Source: Lujinxingia vulgaris
GTDB taxonomy: Bacteria; Myxococcota_A; Bradymonadia; Bradymonadales; Bradymonadaceae
NCBI RefSeq assembly: GCF_007997015.1
Contig: NZ_VOSM01000011.1
Span: forward strand, 83,240 to 147,239
Direction: 5' to 3'
Length of the DNA: 64,000 nt
Positions 33,231 through 43,059 of this stretch are shown here, piece after piece. A model generated the notes under the pieces. It did not search any database and was not told the origin of the DNA. It worked only from the letters and a program-made list of their open reading frames with translations. The position numbers were made by a program, and so were the translations under genes. Positions within the stretch are counted from its first letter, which is position 1; every line of letters begins with the position of its first letter.

Positions 33231-34625
33231 TCAAAGGTTGAGCGTGCGGCCATCCACATCCAGCGCTGCTTCTTTAATAACTTCGGCAAGCGTGGGGTGG
33301 GCGTGGCTGGAGCGCGCGATGTCTTCGGCGCTGGAGCCAAACTCCACGGCCACCGCCAGCTCGGCGATCAGGTCGCCGGCGCGCGGGCCGATGATATGCG
33401 CGCCCAGGATGCGGTCGGTCTCAGCGTCGGCCAGGATCTTCACAAAGCCTTCGGTATCATTGAGCGCACGGGCGCGGCCGTTGGCTTTGAAGGGGAACTT
33501 GCCGGCCTTGAATTTGATGCCGGCCTCTTTGAGCTGCTGTTCGGTCTTGCCCACCGAGGCGATCTCGGGGTGGGTGTAGACCACGTCGGGGATCGCGTCG
33601 TAGTTAACGTGCCCGGCGATGCCCTTGATGCGCTCGACGCAGGCCACGCCCTCGTGCTCGGCCAGGTGTGCGAGCATCGGGCCGGGGATCACGTCGCCGA
33701 TGGCGTAGACGCCTTCGACCGAGGTCTCGTAGTGCGCGTTGACCTCGATGAAGCCGCGCTTGTTGGTCTCCAGGCCGATGTTCTCCAGGCCCAGGCCTTC
33801 GGTGTAGGGCTTGCGGCCCACGCCCACCAGCAGGCGGTCGCATTCGATGGTCTTGGACTCGCCCTTTTGCTCAAAGGTGGCGATGACTTTGCCGTCTTTG
33901 ACTTCGGCGCCGGTCACTGCTGCGCCCAGCTCAAAGTCGATGCCCTGCTTCTTGAAGACGCGCTGCGCCAGGCGCGAGACGTCTTTGTCGGCGCGGCCGC
34001 CGAAGATCTCATCGAGGTATTCGATGACGGTGACTTTGGCGCCCAGGCGACGCCACACCGAGCCGAGCTCCAGGCCGATAACGCCGGCGCCGATGATCAC
34101 CAGGTGCCCGGGGACTTCCTGGAAGTCGAGCGCGCCGGTGGAGTCGACGATGTACTCCTTGTCGAGTTCCACGCCGGGAAGCGTGATGGGCTTGGAGCCG
34201 GTGGCGATGAGGATGCGCTCGGTCTCCAGCGTCTCCACCGAACCGTCGTCCTTCTTCACCTCGACCTTTTTGGTGTCGACAATGGTGCCGTGGCCCTGGA
34301 AGGTGGCGATGTTGTTCTTCTGAAAGAGGCCGGCCACGCCGCCGGTGAGGCTGGCGACGACCTCGTCTTTGCGAGCGAGCATCTTCTTAAGGTCGAAGCT
34401 CACCTCGCCAATGATGATGCCGTGGTCGCCAAAATGATCTTTGGCCTCTTCGTAACGCTCGCTCGACTCGAGCAGCGCCTTCGACGGGATGCAGCCCACG
34501 TTGAGGCAGGTGCCGCCGAAGGTGGCGTAGCGTTCGACGACGGCGACTTTCATGTCGAGCTGGGCGGCGCGGATGGCGGCGATGTAGCCGCCGGGGCCAG
34601 AACCGATCACAACGAGATCATACAT
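33231..34625 (-). CDS. lpdA: Dihydrolipoyl dehydrogenase (E3)
   Basis: A 464-residue FAD enzyme that reoxidises dihydrolipoamide with NAD+ in the 2-oxoglutarate dehydrogenase complex. It has the FAD-binding VIGSGPGGYIAAIRAAQL, the redox disulfide GGTCLNVGCIPSKALL, the NAD-binding VIIGAGVIGLELGSVWRRLG, YAIGDVIPGPMLAHLAEHEG and a C-terminal SSHAHPTLAEV carrying the catalytic His that completes the partner subunit's active site. It is normal in length and all key residues are present. It is third gene of sucA-sucB-lpd, with a 138-nt gap to sucB. Confidence 0.97.
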   Translation of the reverse strand: MYDLVVIGSGPGGYIAAIRAAQLDMKVAVVERYATFGGTCLNVGCIPSKALLESSERYEEAKDHFGDHGIIIGEVSFDLKKMLARKDEVVASLTGGVAGLFQKNNIATFQGHGTIVDTKKVEVKKDDGSVETLETERILIATGSKPITLPGVELDKEYIVDSTGALDFQEVPGHLVIIGAGVIGLELGSVWRRLGAKVTVIEYLDEIFGGRADKDVSRLAQRVFKKQGIDFELGAAVTGAEVKDGKVIATFEQKGESKTIECDRLLVGVGRKPYTEGLGLENIGLETNKRGFIEVNAHYETSVEGVYAIGDVIPGPMLAHLAEHEGVACVERIKGIAGHVNYDAIPDVVYTHPEIASVGKTEQQLKEAGIKFKAGKFPFKANGRARALNDTEGFVKILADAETDRILGAHIIGPRAGDLIAELAVAVEFGSSAEDIARSSHAHPTLAEVIKEAALDVDGRTLNL

Positions 34626-34701
34626 AGCAACAGCCTTTGTTCAGGGGCGTTGAGGTCATCGCGAGCGCGCCGATCGCGGGGGCGACCAGGCCATATGGGC
34701 G

Positions 34702-34731
34702 AAGAGGCCGGGGCGTGGGCCCCGACCTCTT
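34702..34731 (-). other. Intercistronic hairpin sucB-lpd
   Basis: An imperfect stem AAGAGG-cc-GGGGC / GCCCC-ga-CCTCTT (34702-34731) 33 nt past the sucB stop, without a U-run. Possibly an RNA processing or stability element. Confidence 0.4.
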
Positions 34732-34763
34732 AAGGTCGCGCTGGGAGCGCTGCTCGCCAGGGA

Positions 34764-35996
34764 TCAGACTTCGAGCAGGATGCGCTCGGGGTTCTCCAGG
34801 CATTCTTTGATGCGGACCAGGAAGCTGACCGCCTCGCGACCATCGATGATGCGGTGGTCGTAGGAGAGGGCCAGGTACATGATCGGGCGGATCTCGACCT
34901 TGCCATCGATGGCGACCGGGCGCTCCACGATGTTGTGCATGCCCAGGATACCCGACTGCGGCGGGTTGAGGATGGGCGTGGAGAGCATCGAGCCGTAGAT
35001 GCCACCGTTGGAGATGGTGAAGGTGCCACCCTGCAGCTCAGGCAGCGTCAACTTGTTGTTGACGGCCTTGTCGACGAGTTTGCCCAGCTCCTGCTCGGTC
35101 TGCGCGAAGCTGTATTGGTCGGCGTTCTTGAGCACCGGCACCACCAGCCCGCGGCCACCGCCGACGGCCACGCCGATGTTGTAGTAGTTCTTGTAAACAA
35201 CATCGTTGCCGTCGATCTCGGCGTTGACCGAGGGGAAGGCCTTGAGCGCTTCGATCGAGGCTTTGATGAAGAAGGACATGAAGCCCAGCTTGATGCCGTA
35301 CTTCTTAACGAAGCGATCCTGGTACTGCTTGCGCAGCGCCATGATCTCGGTCATGTCGACTTCGTTGAAGGTGGTGAGCATCGCGGCGTTGTGCTGGGCT
35401 TCGACCAGGCGGCGCGCCACGGTCTGGCGCAGCTTGCTCATGGTCACGCGCTCTTCGAGCGCGCCCTGATCAACGGCGGGGCGAGAGGCTTCCACGGCTT
35501 TTTCGGCTTCGGCTTTCTTGCTGGACTTGCCGCCATCTTTGATGTGCTCGAGCACATCGCCCTTGGTGACGCGTCCGCCCGGGCCGGTGCCCTTGATGTC
35601 GGCCAGCTTCAGGTTGTTCTCTTCGACCAGGCGCTGAACCGCCGGGCCAACCTTATCGTGGTCGGCGCCGTCGCCCTCGTCGGAGGCCGCGGCAGCTTTG
35701 GGGGCCACGTCAGCCGAGGCCTCAGCTTTGGTGTCGCCGGCGTCGCCGCCTTTGGACTCGCCAGGCTCGATGTCGGCGATGACATCGCCCGGGTTAACGG
35801 AGTCATCGATGGCAAAGCGCAGCTTCTTGATGGTGCCTGCGACCGGCGCGGGAACCTCGACGGTGATCTTGTCGGTCTCCAGCTCGGCAATGATCTCGTC
35901 TTCTTCGACGAAATCACCTTCTTTTTTCAGCCATTCAGCGATGATCGCCTCGGTGACAGACTCACCAAGGGTGGGGACCTCTACGGGTACGCTCAT
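34764..35996 (-). CDS. sucB: Dihydrolipoamide succinyltransferase (E2o)
   Basis: A 410-residue E2 subunit. The lipoyl domain (residues 1-75) has the lipoylation site [12 protein letters not shown]. An Ala/Asp/Lys-rich linker and the peripheral subunit-binding domain ([35 protein letters not shown]) follow. The catalytic domain runs from about residue 175 ([42 protein letters not shown]), with the active-site [15 protein letters not shown] near the C-terminus. The domain layout and TKGDVLEHI match the succinyl- rather than acetyltransferase branch, and the neighbour sucA agrees. Confidence 0.96.
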   Translation of the reverse strand: MSVPVEVPTLGESVTEAIIAEWLKKEGDFVEEDEIIAELETDKITVEVPAPVAGTIKKLRFAIDDSVNPGDVIADIEPGESKGGDAGDTKAEASADVAPKAAAASDEGDGADHDKVGPAVQRLVEENNLKLADIKGTGPGGRVTKGDVLEHIKDGGKSSKKAEAEKAVEASRPAVDQGALEERVTMSKLRQTVARRLVEAQHNAAMLTTFNEVDMTEIMALRKQYQDRFVKKYGIKLGFMSFFIKASIEALKAFPSVNAEIDGNDVVYKNYYNIGVAVGGGRGLVVPVLKNADQYSFAQTEQELGKLVDKAVNNKLTLPELQGGTFTISNGGIYGSMLSTPILNPPQSGILGMHNIVERPVAIDGKVEIRPIMYLALSYDHRIIDGREAVSFLVRIKECLENPERILLEV

Positions 35997-36116
35997 GTAA
36001 GGCCTCGTAGGCGTGCAACGTAAGAACTAATAGTACAGGGGCTCACTAACACAACATGGATCGGCGAAGCGCAGCCTCGCCGCGCCCAAGGGGTTACCAG
36101 ACCTGGGCGCTGAAAC

Positions 36117-36137
36117 ACAAGCCCGCCGGGGGCTTGT
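36117..36137 (-). other. Intercistronic hairpin sucA-sucB
   Basis: ACAAGCCC pairs with GGGCTTGT (36117-36124 with 36130-36137), loop 5 nt, 6 nt past the sucA stop, without a U-run. It probably stabilises or attenuates the sucA message. Confidence 0.4.
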
Positions 36138-36143
36138 CGGGGT

Positions 36144-39047
36144 TTAATCGAGGGTCTCGGCGAAGGCTTTGGTCACCAGCGCGCGCTGCTCAAGCTCGTG
36201 GCTCTCGTAGGCACCGGTGGCCGGGCTGGCGCTGGCCACGCGTCCGACGTAGGCCGGAAGCGGATCGGCACCGAAGAGCTCGATGAGACGCGGGAAGATG
36301 TAGTGCCAGGAACCCATGTTCTTGGGCTCTTCCTGGACCCACACGATCTCGCGGGAGTTCTTGAAAGGCGCGACCGCGTCCTGAAGAAGTTTGCCTTCGA
36401 GCGGGTAGAGCTGCTCGACGCGCACGATGGCGACATCGTCGATGCCCTGCTCGGCGGCGTAGTCGCAGAGGTCGTAGTAGACCTTTCCGGAGCAAAGCAG
36501 CACGCGGCGGACTTTCTCGGTGTTCACCGACTCGCGCGTCTCTTTGAGGATGGGCTGGAAGCCCACGGTGGTGAAGTCCTCCATGGGGCTGACCGCGTCT
36601 TTGTGGCGCAGCAGGCTCTTGGGGCTCATCACGATCAGGGGCTTGCGCGCGCTGTGCAGCACCTGGCGGCGCAGCGCGTGGAAGTACTGCGCCGGCGTGG
36701 TCATGTTGCAGACGTACATATTGTCGCCGGCGCAGAGCTGGAGGAAGCGCTCCAGGCGAGCGGAGGAGTGCTCCGGGCCCTGGCCCTCGTAGCCGTGGGG
36801 GAGGAGGAGGGTGAGCGCGCTGAGGCGCTTCCACTTATCTTCGCCGGAGTTGATGAACTGGTCGATGATGACCTGGGCGCCGTTGACGAAGTCGCCGAAC
36901 TGCGCCTCCCAGAGCACGAGCGCGTCGGGGGAGTCGAGGCTAAAGCCGTACTCAAAGCCCAGGACCGCGTTCTCGGAGAGGGTGGAGTTGTAGATCTCGA
37001 TGGAGGCCTGGTCTTCCTTGAGGTTGCGCAGCGGCCAGTAGCCTTCACCGGTCTCGGTGTCGAAGAGGGCGGCGTGGCGGTGGCTGAAGGTGCCGCGGAT
37101 GCAGTCCTGGCCGGTCATGCGGATGCGCGTGCCGTTGATCAGCAGCGACGCAAACGCCAGCGCCTCGCCAGTGCCCCAGTCGGCCGGGGCCTCGCCAGAT
37201 GCGACCTGCTCGCGACCTTTGAGGAAGCGGCGCAGCGTGCGGTGCACGTTGTGGCTCTCGGGGACTTCGGTGAGTTTGCGGGCGAGCTCTTTGAAAAGAT
37301 CTTCATTGATGGGCGCGTCGTTTCCGGCGCCGGCTTCGAGTTCGCCGCCGTGGTACGGCGTCCACAGCCCGTCGAGGCTGCTGATGGACTTGCGCTGGGG
37401 CTGCTCGCGCACCTCTTTGAAGACTTCGCCGTAGTAATCCATGCGCTCGTTCCAGACCGCCTCGGTCTGGTCGGCGCTCATGATCTGGCGCTCGATGAGG
37501 CTGTCGACGTACTTCTCGCGCACCGGCTTGGAGCTGTCGATGGCGCCGTACATCTCAGGCTGGGTGAAGCGGGGTTCGTCGCCTTCGTTGTGGCCGTAGC
37601 GGCGGTAGCAGACCAGGTCCACGATGACATCTTCGCCAAAGCGCTGGCGGTACTGCATGGCGAGCTTCATCACGCGCACGCAGGCTTCGGGGTCGTCGCC
37701 GTTGACGTGGAAGATCGGCACTTCCAGCATCTTCGCCACGTCGGTGGCGTAGGTCGTGGAGCGGCCGTCTTCGGGGTTGGTGGTGAAGCCGATCTGGTTG
37801 TTGATCACCACGTGGATGGTGCCGCCGACGTTGTAGCCTTTGACGCGCGCCAGGTTGAGCGACTCGGTCACGATGCCCTGGCCGGAGAAGGCTGCGTCGC
37901 CGTGCAGGAGCAGCGGCAGGAGCTTCTGGCGGGCGGCCTCGGTGCCCAGGCGATCTTGTTTGGCGCGCACGCGCCCCAGGACCACCGGGTTCACAAACTC
38001 GAGGTGGCTGGGGTTAAAGCAGAGCGAGAGGTGAACGGTCTTGCCGTTGCGCGTGGGGTGATCGCTGGAGAACCCCATGTGGTATTTGACGTCGCTGCTG
38101 CCGACGTACTCCTCGGGGGTCTGGACTTTTTCGAACTCCGAGAACATCGCCTCAGCGGGCTTGTTCATGATGTTGTGGAGCACGTTGAGGCGACCGCGGT
38201 GGGCCATGCCCACGACGACCTCTTCGACGCCGGAGTCGGCGGCCTCTTCGAGCATGAAGTCGAGCATCGGGATCAGCGACTCCCCGCCGGTGAGCGAGAA
38301 GCGCTTGGCGCCGACGTACTTCTTATGCAGGAAGGTCTCAAAGGCGTCGGCGTCGACGAGCTTTTTGAGGATGTGCGGGCCGTCGGCGGCGACATCGAGC
38401 GGGGCGTAGTCGTTGCGCTCGATGCGATCGCGCAGCCAGGTGCGGGACTGGCTGCCCGGCATGTTCTGGTATTCGACGGCGATGTGGCCGCAATAAAGAT
38501 CGCGCAGGCGCTGGAGAAGATCGCCCAGGGTCACTTCGCGGGAGCCGAAGAGGGGCTCGTAGTTGACCTTCGCCTTAAGATCGCCGGAGGTGAAGCCGTA
38601 GAGCGAGGGCTCAAGCTCCGGGGGGGCGGGGCGGCGCGGACGATCGAGGGGATCGATCTTCGCGATCAGGTGACCGTGGAGGCGGAAGGCGCGCACGATC
38701 GCCTCGACGCGCGCGGCAAACCCCTCGGTGCGGCCGGGAGCCTTCACCGTGATCCCTTCGGCCTTATCCACCCAGACCGCCTCGCCACCCAGATCCCGGG
38801 TGGGGACGCGGGCCGGCTCAAAGATCGAGCGGGGCTTGAAGTGGGGGGCGCCACTGTTGACCGGGGCGTCGCCGCCAAAATACTCCTGGAAGATCGGCTT
38901 CCAGCTCGGATCGACCGAGGAGGCGTCTTCCAGGTACTGGCGGTAGAGATCCTCGATAAACGCGAGGTTCTCCCCGGTAAATTGGCTGTCGGAGGCGGTG
39001 GGCCGGGGCGAGTTGGGTGCTTGCTCGTTGGAGTCTTTCACGGTCAT
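36144..39047 (-). CDS. sucA: 2-oxoglutarate dehydrogenase E1 component
   Basis: A 967-residue thiamine-diphosphate enzyme that decarboxylates 2-oxoglutarate in the citric acid cycle. Landmarks are the N-terminal FTGENLAFIEDLYRQYLED (E2-binding), EAIVRAFRLHGHLIAKIDPL, GMAHRGRLNVLHNIMNKP, MGFSSDHPT, the ThDP segment LLHGDAAFSGQGIVTESLNL to VINNQIGFTTNP, CYRRYGHNEGDEP, and the C-terminal VVRVEQLYPLEGK-like VAIVRVEQLYPLEG with WVQEEPKNMGSW. Length is typical. I start at the ATG at 39045-39047; an ATG 51 nt upstream (39098) is in frame. Its thiamine cofactor links it to the thiSGE cluster in the same window, though only in metabolic terms. Confidence 0.97.
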   Translation of the reverse strand: MTVKDSNEQAPNSPRPTASDSQFTGENLAFIEDLYRQYLEDASSVDPSWKPIFQEYFGGDAPVNSGAPHFKPRSIFEPARVPTRDLGGEAVWVDKAEGITVKAPGRTEGFAARVEAIVRAFRLHGHLIAKIDPLDRPRRPAPPELEPSLYGFTSGDLKAKVNYEPLFGSREVTLGDLLQRLRDLYCGHIAVEYQNMPGSQSRTWLRDRIERNDYAPLDVAADGPHILKKLVDADAFETFLHKKYVGAKRFSLTGGESLIPMLDFMLEEAADSGVEEVVVGMAHRGRLNVLHNIMNKPAEAMFSEFEKVQTPEEYVGSSDVKYHMGFSSDHPTRNGKTVHLSLCFNPSHLEFVNPVVLGRVRAKQDRLGTEAARQKLLPLLLHGDAAFSGQGIVTESLNLARVKGYNVGGTIHVVINNQIGFTTNPEDGRSTTYATDVAKMLEVPIFHVNGDDPEACVRVMKLAMQYRQRFGEDVIVDLVCYRRYGHNEGDEPRFTQPEMYGAIDSSKPVREKYVDSLIERQIMSADQTEAVWNERMDYYGEVFKEVREQPQRKSISSLDGLWTPYHGGELEAGAGNDAPINEDLFKELARKLTEVPESHNVHRTLRRFLKGREQVASGEAPADWGTGEALAFASLLINGTRIRMTGQDCIRGTFSHRHAALFDTETGEGYWPLRNLKEDQASIEIYNSTLSENAVLGFEYGFSLDSPDALVLWEAQFGDFVNGAQVIIDQFINSGEDKWKRLSALTLLLPHGYEGQGPEHSSARLERFLQLCAGDNMYVCNMTTPAQYFHALRRQVLHSARKPLIVMSPKSLLRHKDAVSPMEDFTTVGFQPILKETRESVNTEKVRRVLLCSGKVYYDLCDYAAEQGIDDVAIVRVEQLYPLEGKLLQDAVAPFKNSREIVWVQEEPKNMGSWHYIFPRLIELFGADPLPAYVGRVASASPATGAYESHELEQRALVTKAFAETLD

Positions 39048-39308
39048 CAACTTCTGAAGGACAAAGGATGCAAGTCGAGCGGCCTGGTCGTGTCCCATAA
39101 CGACCCGGGCGCGAAGCTATTTCTCAGAGCTTGGAAGAGGTGGCGAGCAGGGCTCCCCGGAGGGGGAGAAAGCCGGGCAAATGGCAGGTCGGTCCCGGCG
39201 CAGATGTGGAGCGATCGGTGGGGCGCGTCGGATGCGGCGCGCGGGGTAGCCAGCAGCAATAAAGAGATGAGAGGCGCACATCAAGGATCGGGTGCAGGTA
39301 CCGGGTTT

Positions 39309-39330
39309 AAAAAAAGCGCCCCGAGGGCGC
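39309..39330 (-). terminator. Orphan minus-strand intrinsic terminator upstream of the atp operon
   Basis: GCGCCC/GGGCGC stem (39316-39321 with 39325-39330), loop CGA, and seven U residues on the minus strand (39309-39315). No minus-strand gene lies upstream of it, since the next 200 bp lead into the plus-strand atp genes. The rest of the gap 39048-39540 has no convincing gene. Confidence 0.7.
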
Positions 39331-39426
39331 CTGATCATTACAATAACGATGGGACCAACGCGGTCAAGAAAGATCGCGGCAGAAATGGGGCCAGCCGGCT
39401 TGCGCAGCCCCCGGGAGATGCCTTCC

Positions 39427-39455
39427 TTGACACCTTTGAAAACACCGTGTTAAAG
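39427..39455 (+). promoter_or_regulatory. Likely promoter of the atp operon
   Basis: A perfect TTGACA (39427-39432), 17 nt, TTAAAG (39450-39455). The -10 is poor, but position, about 85 nt before the first atp gene, is right. Confidence 0.5.
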
Positions 39456-39500
39456 CCGCGACGGTTTTCCCGCAAAACGGCCAAGAGGGCCAGAAATAAG

Positions 39501-39521
39501 GCGGGAAGCGCAACTTCCCGC
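39501..39521 (+). promoter_or_regulatory. Hairpin in the atp leader
   Basis: GCGGGAAG/CTTCCCGC (39501-39508 with 39514-39521), loop 5 nt, ending 19 nt before the first ATG. Its position in the 5' untranslated region could affect translation of the operon. This is inference only. Confidence 0.4.
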
Positions 39522-39540
39522 TGACTTAAAAGGCGCCACG

Positions 39541-40011
39541 ATGATCGATGTAATGACCGCTTCAAGTCCGCTGCTCGTCGCAGCGGTTGCGATCGACATA
39601 GACGGCACGCTCTTCGTTCAGATGGGCGCGTTCTTGCTCGTCTTTGTGATCCTGAACTTCGTCCTGATCAAGCCCTACCTCAAGACGGTGGAAGCACGCG
39701 AAGAGAGCGTGCAGGGCTCCTCCGAAGAGGCCGGTGAGATGGACGCACAGGCCGCCGTGCTCACCGCTTCCTACGATGAGAAGCTGAGCAAAGCGCGCCG
39801 CGAGGCCCAGGATGTGCGCGAGTCCCTGCGCAATCAGGGGCTGGCCGAGCAGGACGATATCCTCGAAGAGGTGCGCGAGGAGCTCGGCGGCAAGCTGGCC
39901 GAAGAGCGCAAGGTGATCGAGGATCGCGTGGTTGCGGCCCGCGCCGAGATCGACGAGCGTGCCCGTGCGCTGGCCGAGGCGATGGTTCAGAAGGTGCTCC
40001 CGCAGGGATAA
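39541..40011 (+). CDS. atpF': ATP synthase subunit b' (F0 stator)
   Basis: A 156-residue stator subunit: an N-terminal membrane helix (MGAFLLVFVILNFVLIKPYL) followed by a long charged coiled coil to the end (ARREAQDVRESLRNQG, AEERKVIEDRVVAARAEI). There is no signal peptide. Two b-type genes in a row (this and the next) are the b'/b pair of photosynthetic and many deltaproteobacterial enzymes, and the first gene is usually b'. Together they form the peripheral stalk holding F1 alpha3beta3 still. Which of the two is b' is inferred from order and length. Confidence 0.8.
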   Translation: MIDVMTASSPLLVAAVAIDIDGTLFVQMGAFLLVFVILNFVLIKPYLKTVEAREESVQGSSEEAGEMDAQAAVLTASYDEKLSKARREAQDVRESLRNQGLAEQDDILEEVREELGGKLAEERKVIEDRVVAARAEIDERARALAEAMVQKVLPQG

Positions 40012-40074
40012 GCCGTTGAGCGCGCGTCTTTCTAAGGACGGCGCGCCCACTCCTAAGTTAGTCAGGACAAGAAC

Positions 40075-40689
40075 ATGACTTCGAAACTTCTTCGCGTGGC
40101 GGGCTCCCGGCGGGCGATCTTTGTGCAGGTGCTTGTGCTCCTGGTGTGCGTGAGCGCGCCTGCGTTTGCGGCGGCTTCCGGTGAGGGCCACGGCTTCCCC
40201 TGGAAGTACTGGTTTACCGGCATCTTCAACCTGCTGGTGTTCCTGGGGATCATCATCAAGTTTGGTGGCCCGGCGATCCGCGACTTCTTTGCCAACCGCC
40301 GCGAGACCTTCCTGGCGGACATGAACGCCGCCAGGCTCGCCCGCGAGCAAGCCGAGGCTCGCCTGGCCGAGCTCAACGCGAAGCTCGAGGCGCTGGAGCG
40401 CGATCGTCAGTCGATGCTCGACGAGTACCACGCTCAGGGTGAGCGCGAGAAACAGCGCCTGATCGACGCCGCCAAGAAGAGCGTCGAGAAGATGCGGGCC
40501 GACGCCGAGCTGACCATCCAGCAGGAGGTCAAGCGCGCGGTGGCCATGCTCGAAGAGCAGGCGGTCAACACCGCCCTGGAGATGGCGCAGCGCGTGGCGA
40601 GTGAGCGCGTGGATGCCGGTGTGCAGAACAAGCTCGTCGAGAGCTACGTTGCCGAGCTGGGCAAGGCGTCTTCGGCGGCTAAGAACTGA
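40075..40689 (+). CDS. atpF: ATP synthase subunit b (F0 stator) with a signal-peptide-like N-terminus
   Basis: A 204-residue protein. A cleavable-looking signal peptide (FVQVLVLLVCVSAPAFAAAS) precedes the true membrane helix (FPWKYWFTGIFNLLVFLGII) and a coiled coil (LAREQAEARLAELNAKLEAL, KRAVAMLEEQAVNTALEMAQ). The extra N-terminal segment is known in deltaproteobacterial b subunits. It pairs with b' and binds delta through its C-terminus. It is 63 nt after b'. Confidence 0.88.
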   Translation: MTSKLLRVAGSRRAIFVQVLVLLVCVSAPAFAAASGEGHGFPWKYWFTGIFNLLVFLGIIIKFGGPAIRDFFANRRETFLADMNAARLAREQAEARLAELNAKLEALERDRQSMLDEYHAQGEREKQRLIDAAKKSVEKMRADAELTIQQEVKRAVAMLEEQAVNTALEMAQRVASERVDAGVQNKLVESYVAELGKASSAAKN

Positions 40690-40755
40690 ATGGTTTTCAG
40701 GCGCCCTCAAACCGCCGAAGTTCCGGTCTGAGCAGAGCGCTTATCAGGAGTAGAT

Positions 40756-41301
40756 ATGGCAAAGGTACCGGTAGCCCGACGATACGCCCGCGCGCTGCTC
40801 GAGCTCGCAAGCGAGCAGAAGAAGCTCGAGCCGATTCACGGCTCGCTGAGCTGGTTGAGCGAGGCGTTTGATCAGAGCGAGACGCTGCGTCAGGCGCTGC
40901 TCAACCCCGGGGTCAAGCTCAAGGAGCGCCGCGCGGTGATCGAAGCGCTGGCTCAGAAGCAGGGCTGGGATCAGCTCTTTAAGAACTTTGTGATGCTGCT
41001 CCTCGACCGCGATCGCCTGCGCTATGTGCGCGAGATCGCCGAGGATTTCAGCGCCGGTGTCGACGAGAAGGCCGGCCGGGTTCGCGCTCGCGTGAGCAGC
41101 GCCACGGCGCTGAGCGACGCGCAGCTGGCCGAGGTCAAGGCGGCGCTTGCGAAGATGACGGGTAAAGAGGTGCTGGTGGAGACGTCGGTGGACGAGGCTC
41201 TCATCGGCGGGGTCGTCGCGCGGGTCGGCGGCTCGATCTACGACGGTTCGGTGCGCACTCAGCTCAAGCGGATGCGCGAAGCGATTCTCAAAGAAGTCTA
41301 A
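40756..41301 (+). CDS. atpH: ATP synthase subunit delta
   Basis: A 181-residue protein with VARRYARALLELASEQKKLE at the N-terminal helical bundle, FVMLLLDRDRLRYVREIAED, and the C-terminal VDEALIGGVVARVGGSIYDG signature of the delta/OSCP family. It caps F1 and joins it to the b/b' stalk. Length is normal, and the ATG has an AGGAG site. Confidence 0.95.
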   Translation: MAKVPVARRYARALLELASEQKKLEPIHGSLSWLSEAFDQSETLRQALLNPGVKLKERRAVIEALAQKQGWDQLFKNFVMLLLDRDRLRYVREIAEDFSAGVDEKAGRVRARVSSATALSDAQLAEVKAALAKMTGKEVLVETSVDEALIGGVVARVGGSIYDGSVRTQLKRMREAILKEV

Positions 41302-41402
41302 TTACGGATCACCGAGGGCGCCGTTGCCCCGGCCCGAGCTTGCGAGATGCGAGTCGGCCTACCGGGATATGAGTGACCCCCGAGCTCAAGGGTAAGTGCA
41401 AG

Positions 41403-42959
41403 ATGGACATTAACATCGCAGAGATCAGCTCCATCATCAAAAAGCAGATCGAGAACTACGACTCGCGTATGGAGACCAGCGAGACGGGTACGGTTATCTC
41501 GATCGGTGATGGTATCGCGCGCGTTTACGGTCTGGAGTCGGCGATGGCCGGCGAGCTGCTGGAGTTCCCGGGCGAAGTCTACGGGATGGTGCTCAACCTG
41601 GAAGAAGACAACGTCGGTGTTGCGCTTCTGGGTAGCGACCGCGGCATTGTTGAGGGCGACGAGGTCAAGCTGACCGGTCGCATCGTCGACGTTCCGGTGG
41701 GTCCGGCGCTGGAAGGCCGCGTGGTCAACGCGCTGGGCATGCCGATCGACGGCAAGGGCCCGATCGAGAGCGACCTTCGCTCGCGTATCGAGGTCAAGGC
41801 CCCCGGCATCATTCCGCGCCAGAGCGTTGGCGAGCCGATGCAGACCGGCCTTAAGGCCATCGACTCGATGGTGCCGATTGGTCGTGGTCAGCGTGAGCTG
41901 ATCATTGGTGACCGCCAGACCGGTAAGACCGCGGTGGCCATCGACACGATCATCAACCAGAAAGACACCGGCGTAAAATGCATCTACGTCGCCATCGGTC
42001 AGAAAGAGTCGACCGTTGCGCAGACCGTGGAGAAGCTCAAGCGTTTTGGTGCGATGGAATACACCACGGTGGTCTCGGCGACGGCCTCGCAGCCGGCGCC
42101 CCTGCAGTACCTTGCGCCTTACTCCGGCGTTGCGATGGGCGAGTACTACCGCGACAACGGCCAGCACGCGCTGATCGTGTACGATGACCTCTCCAAGCAG
42201 GCCGTGGCCTACCGCGAGCTCTCGCTGCTGCTTCGTCGTCCGCCGGGACGTGAAGCCTACCCCGGGGACGTCTTCTACATTCACAGCCGTCTGCTCGAGC
42301 GCGCCGCCAAGATGAGCGACGCCGAGGGTGGTGGTAGCCTCACCGCGCTGCCGATCATTGAGACCCAGGCCGGCGACGTCTCCGCCTACATTCCGACCAA
42401 CGTCATCTCGATTACCGACGGTCAGATCTTTTTGGAGACCGACCTCTTCAACGCCGGTGTTCGCCCGGCGATTAACGTCGGTATCTCGGTGAGCCGCGTC
42501 GGTGGTGCCGCGCAGATCTCGGCGATGAAGAACGTCGCCGGTACGCTCCGCGTGGACCTTGCGCAGTATCGCGAGCTGGAGGCGTTCAGCCAGTTTGCCT
42601 CCGACCTCGACAAGACGACCCAGGCGCAGCTGGCCAAGGGCGCGCGACTGGTGGAGCTGCTCAAGCAGACCCAGTACAGCCCGCTGGATGCGGCCAAGCA
42701 GGTCATGATCATCTTCGCCGCCAACGCCGGCCTGCTCACCGCGCTGGCGGTCAGCGACCTCAAAGCGTACGAAGAGGGCCTGTACAGCTTCGCGGAGAGC
42801 AAAGATCCGAAGATCTGGGACGCCATCAAGGGCGACAAGAAGTTCGGCAAGAAGGCGGGCACCGACGGGCAGAGCGAGGTCACGGCGAAGGTGCTGGCGA
42901 TCCTCGAAGAGTACACCGAGAACTTCAAAGCGCAGCGTGAGGCGGCGGCCGCCGAGTAA
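41403..42959 (+). CDS. atpA: ATP synthase subunit alpha
   Basis: A 518-residue F1 subunit with a non-catalytic nucleotide site. It has [20 protein letters not shown] at the start, [20 protein letters not shown], the Walker [36 protein letters not shown] (Walker B and DELSE-like loop), [20 protein letters not shown], and the alpha signature [19 protein letters not shown]. It ends EAAAAE. I start at the ATG at 41403; the in-frame upstream start would add ten residues without family match. Length and motifs are normal. Confidence 0.98.
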   Translation: MDINIAEISSIIKKQIENYDSRMETSETGTVISIGDGIARVYGLESAMAGELLEFPGEVYGMVLNLEEDNVGVALLGSDRGIVEGDEVKLTGRIVDVPVGPALEGRVVNALGMPIDGKGPIESDLRSRIEVKAPGIIPRQSVGEPMQTGLKAIDSMVPIGRGQRELIIGDRQTGKTAVAIDTIINQKDTGVKCIYVAIGQKESTVAQTVEKLKRFGAMEYTTVVSATASQPAPLQYLAPYSGVAMGEYYRDNGQHALIVYDDLSKQAVAYRELSLLLRRPPGREAYPGDVFYIHSRLLERAAKMSDAEGGGSLTALPIIETQAGDVSAYIPTNVISITDGQIFLETDLFNAGVRPAINVGISVSRVGGAAQISAMKNVAGTLRVDLAQYRELEAFSQFASDLDKTTQAQLAKGARLVELLKQTQYSPLDAAKQVMIIFAANAGLLTALAVSDLKAYEEGLYSFAESKDPKIWDAIKGDKKFGKKAGTDGQSEVTAKVLAILEEYTENFKAQREAAAAE

Positions 42960-43059
42960 TCTCTCAAGCGGCGAAGATTGAAGTTTAAAGGGCCGCCCGG
43001 CCGCGCTGAAAAGCGAGAAGGGTCGGGCGGCTCTCTCCACCACCAAAGAAGACGTCGAC

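Noticed and set aside
36198..39524. A very long plus-strand frame of 1108 codons
   Set aside because: It is opposite sucA, whose motifs are unmistakable; the long frame comes from the high GC content of the reverse strand.
39338..39565. 75-residue minus-strand frame opposite the atp leader
   Set aside because: Arg/Ser/Pro-rich product without family likeness, no ribosome site, overlaps the promoter and start of the atp operon; the orphan terminator is better explained by an RNA.
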